A stretch of 64,000 bases of DNA from Clostridium rhizosphaerae (GCF_016765585.1 NZ_JAESWC010000001.1:558001-622000); one strand, 5' to 3'. Shown: positions 25,507 to 36,435, counted from the first letter of the stretch. Notes: generated by a model from the letters alone, not told the origin. Translations and numbers: made by a program.

Positions 25507-28500
25507 TTAATTTAGATTATGACCCATATTGTAAACATTCATACAATCTTGACCATTATTTATATTAACTCTGCTGCTTACCTCAACCAATGCCCTGACT
25601 GTATCAATAGAGGTTAATATTTCAATATTATTTTCAATGGCAGTTCTTCTTATAACAAATCCATCCCTATGAGAATCATTACCTTTAGTTGGAGTATTTA
25701 TAACAATATCTATTTCTCTATTCTTTATTACATCCAGTATATTGGGCTCTCCTTCTTTTAGCTTCATGACTTCTTTAACTTCTAAGCCTTCATTCCTTAA
25801 AAATTCAGCGGTACCACCTGTAGCTATAAAAGCATATCCCATTTCACTAAGCTTCTTTGCAATATCAGAGAATTCTTTTTTATCATGATTGTTTAATGTA
25901 ACAAGTACGGTTTTCTTTTCATTTTTAAACTGCATGCCTGCCGCAACAAAGCCTTTATAAATTGCTTCGTATACATTTTTTCCTACCCCCAAAACCTCAC
26001 CTGTTGATTTCATCTCAGGTCCTAAGGATACCTCCACATTAGGAAGCTTTTGTGTTGAGAAAACTGGTACCTTTACAGCTACAATATCCGGCTCTTTATA
26101 TATGTATATGCCGTAGCCTAGGTTTTCTATTTTTTCTCCCATCATAATTCTTGTCGCAAGCTCAACTATAGGTACTTTGCTTACTTTACTTATATATGGT
26201 ACTGTTCTGCTGGCTCTTGGATTAACTTCTATTACATAAAGTTCACCCCGATATTCAATAAATTGAATATTAATCATGCCCTTTATGCCTATATAAGAGG
26301 CAAGTTTTTTAGTGTAATCAAGTATCTTGGCCTTTATATCAGCTGATACATTTTGTGTTGGATACAATGTTATACTGTCTCCAGAATGAATTCCAGCCCT
26401 TTCAAGGTGCTCCATAACTCCGGGGATAAGCACATTTTCCCCGTCACATATAGCATCAACTTCTATTTCTCTTCCCATAAGGTACTTATCAATTAGTATA
26501 GGATTTTTCTTGTCTTTTTCAAAGGCATTTTCAAGATAATATTTAAGTTCTTCTTCACTATAAGTTATCTCCATGCCCTGTCCACCTAGAACGAAGGAAG
26601 GCCTTACTAGTACAGGATAGCCTAAAATTTCAGCTTCCTTTAAGCCTTCTTTTAAACTCCATACAGCTTTTCCCTTAGGCCTTTTAATATCAAGCTCTTC
26701 AAGAATAGCATCAAACTTTTCTCTATCCTCTGCAGCATCAATTTGTTCAGAAGTAGTTCCTAAAATGTATATATCTTTTTCTTTTAAGAATTTAGCAAGC
26801 TTAATAGCTGTCTGTCCACCAAATTGCAGTATTACTCCGTATGGCTTTTCCTTATCTATTATACTTAAAACATCCTCTTCTGTGAGAGGTTCAAAATAGA
26901 GCTTATCCGATATATCAAAATCTGTACTTACTGTTTCAGGATTGTTATTTATAATTATTGTTTCTATACCCATTTTTCTTAAAGCCTTAACAGCATGCAC
27001 AGAAGCATAGTCAAATTCAATTCCCTGCCCAATTCTTATAGGACCTGAGCCAATAACAACTACTTTCTTTTTTTTGCAAACCTGTACCTCGTCATATGTA
27101 TCATAAGTTGAATAATAATATGGTGACAATGCTTCAAATTCTCCGGCACAAGTATCAACCATCTTGTATACCGGTGTTATATCCCACTTTAATCTTAGCT
27201 TATAAATTTCATCAGGACTCACCTTTAAAAGATTTCCTATTCCTTTATCTGAAAAACCTTTTTTCTTTAACTCAATTAGTAGTTCTCTTGATACATCATT
27301 TAAATCTAATTGCTTTAGTTCTTCCTCTTTATCAACAATGCCTTTAATTTTGTTTACGAAGAAGCTGTCTATGCCTGTTATCTGAGATATCATTTCGATT
27401 CTATAATTTCTTCTTATCATTTCAGCTAAAGCAAAAATTCGTTCATCATCAGGAGACATTACTCTATGTTTAAGTTCTTCTAGGCTTAACTTTTTCATTT
27501 TCTTATGCTCTAAAGTAAACTTTCCAAGCTCTAATGAACGTATTGCCTTTAAAAATGCTGCCTCAAAGGTATTGCCAATAGCCATAACTTCTCCGGTAGC
27601 CATCATCTTGGTGCCAAGCTGCCTGTTTGCGTCATAAAACTTATCAAAAGGCCATTTTGGAATCTTAACTACTACATAGTCAAGTGATGGTTCGAAGCAG
27701 GCAAAGGTCTTCTCCGTAACTGCATTTTTTATTTCGTCCAAGCCATAGCCTAGTGCTATTTTAGCGGCAACCTTGGCTATTGGATACCCAGTGGCTTTAG
27801 ATGCAAGTGCTGAAGAACGGCTAACCCTAGGGTTTATTTCTATTACTGCATATTCAAAGCTATTTGGATTTAGTGCTAATTGTACATTGCAGCCTCCTTC
27901 AATACCTATTGTATTTATTATGTCTATTGATGCACTTCTTAGCATCTGGTATTCACTATCTGACAATGTCTGGCTAGGGGCAACTACTATACTATCGCCT
28001 GTATGTATGCCTACCGGATCTATATTTTCCATATTGCACACAGTAATACAGTTTCCAAAACTGTCCCTTATAACCTCGTACTCAATTTCCTTCCAACCCT
28101 TAATGCTCTTTTCAACAAGTACCTGTCCAATAGTACTTAATTGCAATCCTTGAGCTAAAATTACTTCAAGTTCTTCTTCATTTTCTGCTATTCCTCCGCC
28201 GCTTCCTCCAAGAGTATAAGCAGGTCTTACTATTACAGGATACCCAATTTTTCCGCTAAATTTTTTGCCGCTTTCCATATCCGTAATTATTTCACTTGCT
28301 ATACACGGCTGGCCTATATTTTGCATCTCATTCCTAAAAAGTTCTCTGTCTTCTCCCTTTTTAATAGCTTCTATTGATGTTCCAATAACTTTTACATTGT
28401 ATTTATCTAGAATACCTTTTTCATAAAGCTCTACTGAAAGATTAAGACCTGTTTGCCCGCCCATTCCAGCAATTATGCTGTCCGGCCTTTCTTTAGCTAT

Positions 28501-28731
28501 TATTTTTTCAAGAAAATCTACAGTTAAGGGCTCAATATATATTTTATCTGCCGTATCCTTATCAGTCATAATAGTTGCCGGGTTGCTGTTTACAAGTACA
28601 ACCTCTACGCCTTCTTCTTTAAGCGCTTCACAAGCTTGTGTACCAGAATAATCAAATTCAGCTGCTTGGCCAATAACTATAGGACCAGAACCTATTACTA
28701 AAACTTTTTTTATGTCATTATTCTTTGGCAT
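25507..28731 (-). CDS. carB: Carbamoyl-phosphate synthase large subunit
   Basis: A 1074-residue protein with two ATP-grasp halves ([20 protein letters not shown] at the start and [20 protein letters not shown] near residue 555) and a C-terminal MGS-like allosteric domain ([15 protein letters not shown]). It makes carbamoyl phosphate from ammonia supplied by CarA, bicarbonate and two ATP. The start at 28731 ([10 protein letters not shown]) uses AAGGAGG that belongs to repeat copy C; a 10-residue longer frame has no site. Length is normal. Confidence 0.97.
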   Translation of the reverse strand: MPKNNDIKKVLVIGSGPIVIGQAAEFDYSGTQACEALKEEGVEVVLVNSNPATIMTDKDTADKIYIEPLTVDFLEKIIAKERPDSIIAGMGGQTGLNLSVELYEKGILDKYNVKVIGTSIEAIKKGEDRELFRNEMQNIGQPCIASEIITDMESGKKFSGKIGYPVIVRPAYTLGGSGGGIAENEEELEVILAQGLQLSTIGQVLVEKSIKGWKEIEYEVIRDSFGNCITVCNMENIDPVGIHTGDSIVVAPSQTLSDSEYQMLRSASIDIINTIGIEGGCNVQLALNPNSFEYAVIEINPRVSRSSALASKATGYPIAKVAAKIALGYGLDEIKNAVTEKTFACFEPSLDYVVVKIPKWPFDKFYDANRQLGTKMMATGEVMAIGNTFEAAFLKAIRSLELGKFTLEHKKMKKLSLEELKHRVMSPDDERIFALAEMIRRNYRIEMISQITGIDSFFVNKIKGIVDKEEELKQLDLNDVSRELLIELKKKGFSDKGIGNLLKVSPDEIYKLRLKWDITPVYKMVDTCAGEFEALSPYYYSTYDTYDEVQVCKKKKVVVIGSGPIRIGQGIEFDYASVHAVKALRKMGIETIIINNNPETVSTDFDISDKLYFEPLTEEDVLSIIDKEKPYGVILQFGGQTAIKLAKFLKEKDIYILGTTSEQIDAAEDREKFDAILEELDIKRPKGKAVWSLKEGLKEAEILGYPVLVRPSFVLGGQGMEITYSEEELKYYLENAFEKDKKNPILIDKYLMGREIEVDAICDGENVLIPGVMEHLERAGIHSGDSITLYPTQNVSADIKAKILDYTKKLASYIGIKGMINIQFIEYRGELYVIEVNPRASRTVPYISKVSKVPIVELATRIMMGEKIENLGYGIYIYKEPDIVAVKVPVFSTQKLPNVEVSLGPEMKSTGEVLGVGKNVYEAIYKGFVAAGMQFKNEKKTVLVTLNNHDKKEFSDIAKKLSEMGYAFIATGGTAEFLRNEGLEVKEVMKLKEGEPNILDVIKNREIDIVINTPTKGNDSHRDGFVIRRTAIENNIEILTSIDTVRALVEVSSRVNINNGQDCMNVYNMGHNLN

Positions 28732-28740
28732 TATGAAATT

Positions 28741-28831
28741 CCTCCTTATTAGTCGAAACACTGGGTATCCTAGACTTGTTCGCTCACGTTCACAGGCTAC
28801 CCGTTAAAGCCCATTTAGGGCTTTAACCTCC
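28741..28831 (-). repeat. Intercistronic double-hairpin element, copy C (carA|carB)
   Basis: Minus-strand reading: GGAGG, hairpin 1 TTAAAGCCC/GGGCTTTAA with loop TAAAT, hairpin 2 GGGTAGCCT/AGGATACCC (one mismatch), then CAGTGTTTCGAC and AAGGAGG. The last GGAGG is the carB ribosome-binding site; the first is shared with the end of copy B, so the two copies are joined head to tail at a Shine-Dalgarno sequence. Confidence 0.88.
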
Positions 28832-28950
28832 TTTTAGTCGGAAACCTGGACAGTCTATCATACTCGCTCCCCTTCGGGCACTGGGTAACTTAAGATGTTC
28901 GCTTCCGCTCACAAGTTACCCGTAAAAGTTCATTTAGGATTTTTACCACC
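28826..28950 (-). repeat. Intercistronic double-hairpin element, copy B (carA|carB), composite
   Basis: Minus-strand reading: TAGGTGG, hairpin 1 GTAAAAATCC/GAACTTTTAC with two mismatches and loop TAAAT, hairpin 2 GGGTAACTT/AAGTTACCC (28913-28921 with 28883-28891 on the plus strand), CAGTG. An extra GAGCGAGTATGATAGACTGT-CCAGG segment follows that looks like a degraded second half-element, then AAAAGGAGG leading into copy C. Confidence 0.82.
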
Positions 28951-28956
28951 TAGTCC

Positions 28957-30000
28957 TTATACTTGTAAGAATTTATCAAATATATAATCTGCATCCTTTG
29001 GTCCTGGACATGCCTCTGGATGATATTGAACGCTGTATATTGGAAGTGTTTTATGTCTCATTCCCTCTATAGTTCCATCATTCATGCTTATATGTGTAGC
29101 TACAACATCCTTTGGAAGCTCTTTAACGTAATATCCATGGTTTTGAGAAGTTATGAAAACTCTATTCTCCTCAAGGTCCTTTACCGGATGATTACAGCCC
29201 CTGTGTCCAAATTTAAGCTTTGCAGTAATGCCTCCTAAAGCTAGTGCCAGAAGCTGATGTCCAAGACATATTCCAACTATAGGTTTTTTGTTTATAAGCT
29301 TTTTTATATTTTCTATTACCTCAGGCAAATCCTCTGGGTCTCCGGGCCCATTTGATAAAAATATCTTATCAGGATTAACCTTTAAAATATCCTCGTAAGA
29401 TGTATGAGCCGGAAATACTGTTAGCTTGCAGCCTCTATTTTTAAAGGACCTAAGTATATTAGACTTAGTTCCAAAATCTAAAACCGCTATATGCTGTCCA
29501 TTTCCCTCTATATTATAGACCTTATCAGTAGTAACATTTTTAACCGCTTCTACATTACTGAACTCATTAAGCCTTTTATTTATATAGCCTTCACTAAGCT
29601 CCTCAGTTGTTATTATTCCTCTCATTGTTCCGTTGTTTCTTAGAACCTTTGTAAGCGCTCTTGTATCAATTCCTTCTAAAGCTATTATCTTATGACTTTT
29701 TAAATAATCACTTAGCTTAATCTCGCATCTGAAATTATTAGGCATGCTTGCAGCTTCTCTAACTATAAAGCCCTTAACCTTTGGGCACTCCGATTCTCCA
29801 TCCTCAAGATTAATGCCATAGTTTCCTATAAGAGGATAGGTCATGGTCACGATTTGACCATAATAGGATGGATCTGTTAGGACTTGTTGATATCCGGTCA
29901 TTCCTGTATTAAAAACAACCTCTCCAACTGTTTCCTTTACATATCCAAAAGCCTTCCCTTCAAATACTATTCCATTTTCTAAAATAAGTTTTGCTCTCAT
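28957..30000 (-). CDS. carA: Carbamoyl-phosphate synthase small subunit (glutaminase)
   Basis: A 347-residue protein with the CarA-specific N-terminal domain (GYVKETVGEVVFNTGMTGYQ) and a class I glutaminase with catalytic Cys in GICLGHQLLALALGG and His/Glu in YHPEACPGP. Start at 30000 (MRAKLILENG) with GAGGTGGGACGG upstream; the nine-residue longer frame is not needed. Separated from carB by two repeat copies. Confidence 0.96.
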   Translation of the reverse strand: MRAKLILENGIVFEGKAFGYVKETVGEVVFNTGMTGYQQVLTDPSYYGQIVTMTYPLIGNYGINLEDGESECPKVKGFIVREAASMPNNFRCEIKLSDYLKSHKIIALEGIDTRALTKVLRNNGTMRGIITTEELSEGYINKRLNEFSNVEAVKNVTTDKVYNIEGNGQHIAVLDFGTKSNILRSFKNRGCKLTVFPAHTSYEDILKVNPDKIFLSNGPGDPEDLPEVIENIKKLINKKPIVGICLGHQLLALALGGITAKLKFGHRGCNHPVKDLEENRVFITSQNHGYYVKELPKDVVATHISMNDGTIEGMRHKTLPIYSVQYHPEACPGPKDADYIFDKFLQV

Positions 30001-30035
30001 CCGTCCCACCTCACAAGTAATAAACATTTATTTAG

Positions 30036-30602
30036 CTATTTTATGTTTCTGCTTCCTGGCTTTACACAAGGCAATTCTTCTTTGCATAATGGACATTCTT
30101 CTTTTTCATAAGTTTCAATTTGAAGCTTTATGGAACTGTAAATAGGGTAATCTATTTTGCTGCTGCTTCTATCAACTATACAAGCAATTCCGACCACTTC
30201 TCCACCTAGACTTTTTATAACTTCTGCTACTTCTAAGGAAGACTTTGCTGTTGTTACTACATCTTCTACTATCAGCACCTTTTGCCCGGGCAATATCTCA
30301 AAACCCCTTCTAAGCATCATTTCGCCATCTACTCTTTCAGTGAATATTGCAGGCTTTTTAAGCTGCCTTGCTAACTCGTATGCTGCTACAATCCCTCCCA
30401 TAGCAGGTCCAACGGCTATATCAAAATCTAAATCTTTAATTTTATCAGCAGCTTCCTTTAAAACTTCTTCTGCTTTATCCGGATACATTAAAAGCTTTGC
30501 ACATTGACAATACCTATTGCTGTGCTTCCCTGATGATAAAAGAAAATGTCCTTCTAAAAGTGCTCCAACTTCTCTTAATATATTTAAAACTCTATTCTCC
30601 AT
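30036..30602 (-). CDS. pyrE: Orotate phosphoribosyltransferase
   Basis: A 188-residue type I phosphoribosyltransferase. [16 protein letters not shown] begins the orotate-binding part; the PRPP loop is [14 protein letters not shown]. It ends with a Cys-rich tail ([11 protein letters not shown]) seen in clostridial-type PyrE. Start at 30602 follows AAGGGAGAAACTT; the longer frame overlapping pyrD is less likely. Sixth gene of the operon. Confidence 0.95.
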   Translation of the reverse strand: MENRVLNILREVGALLEGHFLLSSGKHSNRYCQCAKLLMYPDKAEEVLKEAADKIKDLDFDIAVGPAMGGIVAAYELARQLKKPAIFTERVDGEMMLRRGFEILPGQKVLIVEDVVTTAKSSLEVAEVIKSLGGEVVGIACIVDRSSSKIDYPIYSSIKLQIETYEKEECPLCKEELPCVKPGSRNIK

Positions 30603-30636
30603 ATAAGTTTCTCCCTTCATTTTACATTCTATATTC

Positions 30637-31533
30637 CTATAGAATTCCTCTAATTTCATCCAAGCTATTAATCCCGTTTCTTTTCATAAACTTTTCTAAT
30701 CCTTGTATAATTTCTACAGCAGCATCAGGCTTTATAAAATTGACAGTACCTATTTGCACTGCATGCGCCCCAGCCATTATAAATTCCAGTACATCTTCAG
30801 CACTCATAATCCCGCCTATTCCTACAACAGGTATATCAACTGATTTGCAAACCTCGTACACCATTCTAAGAGCAATAGGCTTTACTGCAGGACCTGATAA
30901 CCCTGCAAATATATTATTAAAAACAGGTTTTCTTTTATTTATGTCAATTGCCATTCCCTTTAGAGTATTTATAAGCGAAAGTGCATCTGCCCCAGCCTCT
31001 GTACACTTATATGCCATATCAACTATGTCTTCTGCATTAGGTGAAAGCTTGACTATTAAAGGCTTTTTACAAATTGCCTTTACTTCTTTAACTATACCGT
31101 AAGCAATATTTGACTTAATTCCAAAAGCCATCCCACCGCATTTTACATTAGGACATGATATATTTAGCTCAACCATGTCTATGTTTGTGAGGTTAACCTT
31201 TTCTATGGCTTCTAAATATTCCTCTAAAGTGCTTCCTCCTATATTGGCAATTATATTTGTATCAAACTCCTGCATCTTAGGCAGCTCTTCTTTAATAAAG
31301 CTATCAACTCCTGGATTTTGAAGACCTACGCTGTTCATCATGCCTGAGTCTGTTTCATATACTCTTATTCCGCTATTTCCTTCTCTTTTATTAAGAGTTA
31401 GTCCTTTTGAGCATATTCCTCCAAGTATTCCTACGTCATATAACTTATTAAACTCTTGTCCAAATCCAAAGGTTCCTGAAGCAGCTATTATAGGATTCTT
31501 AAAATCTAATCCGCAGAAATTTACGCTAAGCAT
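30637..31533 (-). CDS. pyrD: Dihydroorotate dehydrogenase, type 1B catalytic subunit
   Basis: A 298-residue FMN barrel enzyme: [16 protein letters not shown], catalytic Cys in [13 protein letters not shown], and phosphate-binding [21 protein letters not shown]. With PyrK encoded just upstream it forms the NAD-linked type 1B heterotetramer that oxidises dihydroorotate. It overlaps pyrK by 8 bases. Confidence 0.96.
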   Translation of the reverse strand: MLSVNFCGLDFKNPIIAASGTFGFGQEFNKLYDVGILGGICSKGLTLNKREGNSGIRVYETDSGMMNSVGLQNPGVDSFIKEELPKMQEFDTNIIANIGGSTLEEYLEAIEKVNLTNIDMVELNISCPNVKCGGMAFGIKSNIAYGIVKEVKAICKKPLIVKLSPNAEDIVDMAYKCTEAGADALSLINTLKGMAIDINKRKPVFNNIFAGLSGPAVKPIALRMVYEVCKSVDIPVVGIGGIMSAEDVLEFIMAGAHAVQIGTVNFIKPDAAVEIIQGLEKFMKRNGINSLDEIRGIL

Positions 31534-32263
31534 CTAAAATCAGTTCCTCTCCTAGAAATACCGGCCCATCAGTACAAGCTCTCTTATTTCCTTTTATAGT
31601 ATTACAGGTGCATACAAGGCATGCACCTAAGCCGCAAGCCATATATTTTTCCGTAGACACATACACAGACACTGAAGCTTCTCTGCATTTTTTAACGACC
31701 TTGTTCATCATAACTTCCGGCCCGCAGCAAATAACAGTATCATATTTATCCGCCTCAAAAATATCTGTTATAAAGCCTTTATGTCCGTGACTTCCATCAT
31801 CTGTGGATATATAAACTTTGCCTATATATTCTTCCATGCTGTCTATACCGTAAACTTCATCTCTAAAACCGCAATAGATATCTGCACTGCTGCTTAAATT
31901 TTTCACGAGGTATTTCATAGGCGCAATTCCTATGCCTCCTGCTACTATGGCTACTCTTCCCTTAATACATTCTGTATCAAAACCATTCCCTAAAGGCCCT
32001 AATAGCTTTATGTTTTCGCCTTCATTTAACCTGCTTAATATTTTTGTTCCCTTGCCTTTAACCTGATATAAAAAATATATTCCTTTATCGTCTATATCCT
32101 CTATGCTTATAGGCCTTGGAAGGAGAGTCTGCCCCTCCCAGGCACTTAGCATAAAAAATTGTCCAGGCTTAGCCTTATAATTTCCTTCTATATGAAGCCT
32201 ATATATTCCGCTTTTTATCTCCTTGTTACTAAGCACTTTTGCTGATAGATAATTTAAATTCAT
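31526..32263 (-). CDS. pyrK: Dihydroorotate dehydrogenase electron transfer subunit
   Basis: A 245-residue FAD/[2Fe-2S] protein. FAD-binding [11 protein letters not shown]-binding [13 protein letters not shown], and C-terminal cluster Cys residues in [11 protein letters not shown]...[19 protein letters not shown] precedes the start. It overlaps pyrF by 35 bases, which ties their translation together. Confidence 0.95.
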   Translation of the reverse strand: MNLNYLSAKVLSNKEIKSGIYRLHIEGNYKAKPGQFFMLSAWEGQTLLPRPISIEDIDDKGIYFLYQVKGKGTKILSRLNEGENIKLLGPLGNGFDTECIKGRVAIVAGGIGIAPMKYLVKNLSSSADIYCGFRDEVYGIDSMEEYIGKVYISTDDGSHGHKGFITDIFEADKYDTVICCGPEVMMNKVVKKCREASVSVYVSTEKYMACGLGACLVCTCNTIKGNKRACTDGPVFLGEELILDA

Positions 32264-33110
32264 CGATATCTCTCCTTATAGCTAAAGCCTCTTCTCTTGC
32301 ACAAAGATCAAATTCAGCTTCTCTTCCTTCCTGACCCTTATATGCTAAAAGAATTCCTCTAGAAGAGTTCACTATACCGCCATTTCCATTGTTTAAGTAA
32401 AGTGCTACATCTTTAGCTGTTCCGCCTTGGGCACCGTAGCCCGGAATAAGGAAGAACATTTTATTAAATTTATCTCTTATTTGTTTTCCTTCTTCTACAT
32501 GTGTACAGCCTACTACCGCACCTATGCTGCTGTATCCACAGTTTCCTACATATTCTCTTCCTGATTTTTCTATCTTCTCTGCTACTGTTTCGTACACTTT
32601 TCTGCCTTTATGGTCTCCGATATACTGTATATCCTTTGCTCCGGAGTTAGAGGTTCTCATTAGGATAAATAATCCCTTTTCCCCGCTGCTGACATATTTT
32701 AAATAAGGCTCTATGCTGTCCATGCCCATATAAGGATTTAAAGTTACAAAATCACATTCAAAATCTCCTGTAAAATGAGCCTTGGCGTACATTTCAGCGG
32801 TCTTGGCAATATCACCTCTTTTTATGTCTCCTATGGCAATACCGCCTAAACTTTTAATATATTCTAAAGTTCTTTTATAAACATTTAGTCCGCTAATACC
32901 TAATGCTTCATAATAAGCTATCTGAAGTTTGTAGCAGGCTGCTGTATCAAAGGTAGCATCTATAATTTTTTGATTAAATCTAAACAGTGCCTGGTCTTCA
33001 AAACTATATTTATCTAAAAGTTGTTTTGGTATATACTCCATTGCAGTATCAAGTCCTATGCAAACCGGTCCCTTTTTATCTACACTTTCATATAATTTAT
33101 CTATAATCAT
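32229..33110 (-). CDS. pyrF: Orotidine 5'-phosphate decarboxylase (long form)
   Basis: A 293-residue enzyme of the longer PyrF subgroup: CIGLDTAMEYIP at the start, catalytic Lys/Asp in AIGDIKRGDIAKTAEMY, phosphate loop IPGYGAQGGTAKDV. It converts OMP to UMP. Overlaps pyrK. Confidence 0.96.
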   Translation of the reverse strand: MIIDKLYESVDKKGPVCIGLDTAMEYIPKQLLDKYSFEDQALFRFNQKIIDATFDTAACYKLQIAYYEALGISGLNVYKRTLEYIKSLGGIAIGDIKRGDIAKTAEMYAKAHFTGDFECDFVTLNPYMGMDSIEPYLKYVSSGEKGLFILMRTSNSGAKDIQYIGDHKGRKVYETVAEKIEKSGREYVGNCGYSSIGAVVGCTHVEEGKQIRDKFNKMFFLIPGYGAQGGTAKDVALYLNNGNGGIVNSSRGILLAYKGQEGREAEFDLCAREEALAIRRDIDEFKLSISKSA

Positions 33111-33128
33111 TTCAATCCCTACCTTTTC

Positions 33129-34313
33129 TTATAAACTATAGACAACTCTTCCGGCTTTAATGGTATTCACAATCATACCTTTAGTACTTAAGCCATCGAA
33201 AGGAGAATTCCTTCCCTTTGATCTAAAGTTTTCTGCATCAATTTTATATTCTTTATCTAAATCAATAAGCACCAAATCCCCATCATAGCCTATTTTTATT
33301 TCACCCTTTTTAAGCTTCATAAGATTTGCTGGTTTTTTAGACATAAGCTCAGACAATTTGTTTATACTTATATGCCCTTCATCAACAAGTTTTGTATAGC
33401 ACAATGAAAAGGCTGTTTCCAATCCTGAAATTCCATTTGCGCCTTTAAGCTTATCTTCGCTGCTGTGAGGTGCATGATCAGTAGCTATTGCATCTACCCA
33501 TCCTTCTTTAATCGCATTAACTAGATAATTTATATCCTCAGTCTCTCTTAAAGGCGGGTTAACTTTATATTGAACTTTGCTTGTTAAAGTTAAATGATGA
33601 GGAGCTACTTCGCAGGTTACACTAACTCCTTCTTTTTTAGCTCTTATAATATCTTTCATAGCTTCTTTAGTACTTACATGTGCTACATGCAAATGGCATC
33701 CTGTAAACTTAGAGAGAGCTATATCTCGCCATGTCATTGTGTTTTCTGCCAGTCTCGTATCAAATGATGATAATTCTTCACTTTCAGCATGGCTTATAAC
33801 CATGAGGTTTTTTTCTTTTGCCTTAAACATAGCCTCAAGCATTACCTTGCTGTTTGAAACTCCCCTGCCATCATCTGAAATCATCTTTACAGAAGAGTCT
33901 AATTTATCTAAATGTGATATATCTTCACCCCTTAAATCCTTAGTTATAGATACTGATTGGTGTATATCAATAAGATTAACTGTTTCACATTTATTTAAAA
34001 CATAATTAACTGTTTCCATGTCGCTGCAAATAGGCACTGTATTTGCCATAAGATTAACCGCTGTATAGCCGCCTCTCACTGCAGCTAGGCTTCCTGTATA
34101 TATATCTTCCTTATAAGTTAAACCCGGATCTCTAAAATGGCTGTGCAAATCTATGAAGGAAGGCATAAGAACTAATCCTTCTGCATCTATGGCTTCACAG
34201 TCTTTATTTAGGTTTAATCCAAGCTCCTCTATAACTCCAAACTTTATATAAACATCTCCTTTAAAATCCTGAGATGAGTCTATTATTCTCGCATTCTTTA
34301 TCAATAGTTCCAT
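33129..34313 (-). CDS. pyrC: Dihydroorotase
   Basis: A 394-residue amidohydrolase (class I type). Zinc ligands in [16 protein letters not shown], later His in [11 protein letters not shown], and Asp in [14 protein letters not shown]. It closes carbamoyl-aspartate to dihydroorotate. The start at 34313 ([12 protein letters not shown]) has GGAGGGGATTTTG upstream. This start lies inside the 3' end of the pyrB frame (53-base overlap). Confidence 0.95.
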   Translation of the reverse strand: MELLIKNARIIDSSQDFKGDVYIKFGVIEELGLNLNKDCEAIDAEGLVLMPSFIDLHSHFRDPGLTYKEDIYTGSLAAVRGGYTAVNLMANTVPICSDMETVNYVLNKCETVNLIDIHQSVSITKDLRGEDISHLDKLDSSVKMISDDGRGVSNSKVMLEAMFKAKEKNLMVISHAESEELSSFDTRLAENTMTWRDIALSKFTGCHLHVAHVSTKEAMKDIIRAKKEGVSVTCEVAPHHLTLTSKVQYKVNPPLRETEDINYLVNAIKEGWVDAIATDHAPHSSEDKLKGANGISGLETAFSLCYTKLVDEGHISINKLSELMSKKPANLMKLKKGEIKIGYDGDLVLIDLDKEYKIDAENFRSKGRNSPFDGLSTKGMIVNTIKAGRVVYSL

Positions 34314-35457
34314 CAAAATCCCCTCCAGATTGTATTTTATATTCATGGTCACAATATGAACATCTGCATGTGTTCTTTTCACCATTTGAGGTATAAAAGC
34401 TCTGAGGAATATTTTCTTCAATGGAGGTTATACATTTTGAGTTAGTGCATTTTCTAAATTCATTCTTAATTGCTTTAATCTTTGTACCAGTTCTTTTAAC
34501 TGTATCTTCATCCTTATCAAAGGCTGCTTCCGAAAGGTTTAGTCCTAGAAGATTAACTATTAATGCCATTCTTACAAACATACCGTATTTTGCTTGATCA
34601 AAGTAATGTGCTCTTACATCTTCATCAACTTCATAAGCTATTTCATTTACTCTTGGAAGAGGATGAAGTATTATCATGTCTTTATTTGCATTTCTTAGTT
34701 TATCTGAATCTAAAATGTAGCTGTCCTTAAGCCTCAAATAATCTTCTACATTTGCGAATCTCTCTCTTTGCACTCTAGTCATATAAAGTATATCAAGCTT
34801 ATCAATAACATCTTCTAGTCTTTCAGCTTCTTCAAACTCAATATTATGCTTTTCTAATATTTCTTTTTTTATATAATCAGGAATTCTTAATTCTTCTGGG
34901 GAAATTAATATGAATTTATTACCTTTATATCTGGATAAAGCTTTGACAAGCGAGTGTGTAGTCCTTCCAAACTTTAAGTCGCCGCACAAGCCTATTGTAT
35001 GGTTTTCAAAGCTTTTTTTAAGATTTTTGATAGTTAAAAGATCAGTTAGGGTTTGAGTAGGATGCTGATGACCTCCGTCACCTGCATTTATGACAGGAAT
35101 TGAAGAATACATGGAGGCAACCTTAGGTGCTCCTTCCATTGGGTGTCTTATAACTGCAATATCTGAATAGCAGGCAACTGTTCTTATAGTATCTGCAACA
35201 CTTTCTCCCTTTGCCGCTGAACTGGAATTTGGTTCTGAAAATCCTAATACCTTGCCGCCAAGTCTAAGCATAGCTGCTTCAAAGCTGAATCGAGTTCTTG
35301 TACTAGGTTCATAGAATAGAGTGGCTAAAAGCTTACCTTCACAAACATGTGAAAAAGCTCCTGGATCTGAAATGATTTGATCTGCAAGCTCAAAAATTTT
35401 ATCGAATTCCTCCACAGAGAAATCCATTGGGTCAATTAGGTGTTTTCCCTTTAACAT
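34261..35457 (-). CDS. pyrB: Aspartate carbamoyltransferase fused to a PyrI-type zinc domain
   Basis: Residues 1-306 are a normal catalytic chain: carbamoyl-phosphate loop [40 protein letters not shown]. From about 325 a segment follows with Cys337-x4-Cys342 and Cys366-x2-Cys369 in the order of the PyrI zinc domain ([24 protein letters not shown]). The PyrI nucleotide-binding N-terminal domain is missing. The last 25 residues have no family match and are encoded over the pyrC ribosome-binding site and start, as if the original stop had been lost. AAGGAGG precedes the start. The role may be assembly or stability rather than allosteric control. Confidence 0.93.
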   Translation of the reverse strand: MLKGKHLIDPMDFSVEEFDKIFELADQIISDPGAFSHVCEGKLLATLFYEPSTRTRFSFEAAMLRLGGKVLGFSEPNSSSAAKGESVADTIRTVACYSDIAVIRHPMEGAPKVASMYSSIPVINAGDGGHQHPTQTLTDLLTIKNLKKSFENHTIGLCGDLKFGRTTHSLVKALSRYKGNKFILISPEELRIPDYIKKEILEKHNIEFEEAERLEDVIDKLDILYMTRVQRERFANVEDYLRLKDSYILDSDKLRNANKDMIILHPLPRVNEIAYEVDEDVRAHYFDQAKYGMFVRMALIVNLLGLNLSEAAFDKDEDTVKRTGTKIKAIKNEFRKCTNSKCITSIEENIPQSFYTSNGEKNTCRCSYCDHEYKIQSGGDFDGTIDKECENNRLISGF

Positions 35458-35473
35458 AAAAATTTCCTCCTTC

Positions 35474-35491
35474 TTAACCTCTCAGGGTTAA
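35474..35491 (-). promoter_or_regulatory. Second PyrR-loop-like hairpin at the pyrB ribosome-binding site
   Basis: On the minus strand TTAACC/GGTTAA arms enclose CTGAGA. The core AACCCTGAGAGGTT matches the PyrR binding loop consensus ARUCCNGNGAGGYU at 13 of 14 positions. It ends three bases before the AAGGAGG of pyrB, so PyrR bound here could also block translation. Function inferred. Confidence 0.55.
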
Positions 35492-35572
35492 ATTTAAAGT
35501 AGAGATATTTGATTTTCATTTTATAAACATTGTGAACACGGAGTATTATTTCTTAGTAAAATCTCCGCGCAT

Positions 35573-35604
35573 TAAAAAATGCCTTCCTTTAAGCAGGAAG
35601 GCAT
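35573..35604 (-). terminator. Attenuator terminator of the pyr operon
   Basis: ATGCCTTCCT and its complement (35579-35588 and 35595-35604) followed on the minus strand by TTTTTTAAT. Its 5' arm CCTTCCT can instead pair with AGGAAGG at 35646-35652, part of the PyrR-binding stem, giving the classical antiterminator switch. Confidence 0.92.
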
Positions 35605-35645
35605 AGTTGTACCCTAAAAAAAATACAAAACTATTGTCTTTATAT

Positions 35646-35677
35646 CCTTCCTAGCCTCACAGGACTATTCTTAAAGG
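35646..35677 (-). promoter_or_regulatory. PyrR binding loop (anti-antiterminator) of the pyr operon leader
   Basis: Minus strand 35666-35653 reads AGTCCTGTGAGGCT, a full match to ARUCCNGNGAGGYU. A lower CCTT/AAGG stem closes it. With UMP-bound PyrR the stem would be stabilised, AGGAAGG would be held back, and the terminator at 35573-35604 would form. The pyrR gene itself is not in this window. Confidence 0.92.
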
Positions 35678-35686
35678 TTTTATAAA

Positions 35687-35715
35687 ATATTACCACTTTA
35701 TATACTGGTTGTCAA
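35687..35715 (-). promoter_or_regulatory. Sigma-A promoter of the pyr operon
   Basis: TTGACA (35715-35710) and TAATAT (35692-35687) on the minus strand, 17-base spacer. The transcript would start near 35680, just before the PyrR stem. Confidence 0.88.
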
Positions 35716-35924
35716 TATACTCATTCTAAGTTTCAAACTTTCCTTGCATTCCATTTTATTTCGTCCCTGTTTAATAATAGTGTTGATATAAATATGTTCT
35801 TTGATATTATATAAAGCAAATCTACTGCAAACCAGCATAGTTGCAGTAAATATTTATATATTTAAATATTTTTATAGGTTTATATTTGAATATTTTTGTA
35901 GCCTTTAAAACTTGCATACAAAAT
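35716..35924. other. AT-rich gap without recognised features
   Basis: Between the pyr promoter and the hypA terminator. Short T/A runs only; no ORF with a ribosome-binding site. Confidence 0.4.
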
Positions 35925-35982
35925 AAAAATGCAAAGTTTATCATACTAAGTTGTACAGCCAACAGATATGATAAACTTTGCA
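35925..35982 (-). terminator. Terminator downstream of hypA
   Basis: TGCAAAGTTTATCAT at 35930-35944 pairs perfectly with its complement at 35968-35982; on the minus strand TTTTTATTTT follows. It ends the hypB-hypA transcript about 110 bases after hypA. Confidence 0.85.
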
Positions 35983-36093
35983 CACAATTTTCACCTGCTT
36001 ATAAAATTCTTTACCTTCGAGACTTAATGCTCCTTAAAATACGTTTTTATGCTGCTTTAAAAAAATTAATTGCTAATATAAATAATAGTTATT

Positions 36094-36435
36094 TTAACAA
36101 GCAACAATTTCCTTAATCATAAATTCTCTTCCACATAATAATTCCCAATCCTTACTTTCACACTTAGGACAAGTACTATTATTTTCAATAACATTAAAAA
36201 CCTTCTTACATTTTTTACACAAACCATTGCCTGGCATAACCTCAATTTCTAGTTTCGTATCCTGCAGCATAGTTCCATCTATCGCAGCTGGATAGCAGGC
36301 CTCAATATATCTTGGAATCATAGATGATAATTCACCTATTTGAAGAACTACCTTTTGAATTTTGCTTACTCCATTATCTCTCGCAAAATTTTCAACTATT
36401 TTAACGACCTCAATCATAACTCCCACTTCATGCAA
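36094..36435 (-). CDS. hypA: Hydrogenase/urease nickel chaperone
   Basis: A 113-residue HypA/HybF protein. Start is TTG, giving the obligatory nickel-binding N-terminus Met-His-Glu (MHEVGVM), with GAGGTG 7 bases before. The zinc site uses Cys73/Cys76 and Cys89/Cys92 (LCKKCKK, CPKCESKD). Works with HypB in loading nickel. No hydrogenase or other nickel enzyme is seen nearby; the neighbour is an Fe-S flavoprotein. Confidence 0.93.
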   Translation of the reverse strand: MHEVGVMIEVVKIVENFARDNGVSKIQKVVLQIGELSSMIPRYIEACYPAAIDGTMLQDTKLEIEVMPGNGLCKKCKKVFNVIENNSTCPKCESKDWELLCGREFMIKEIVAC

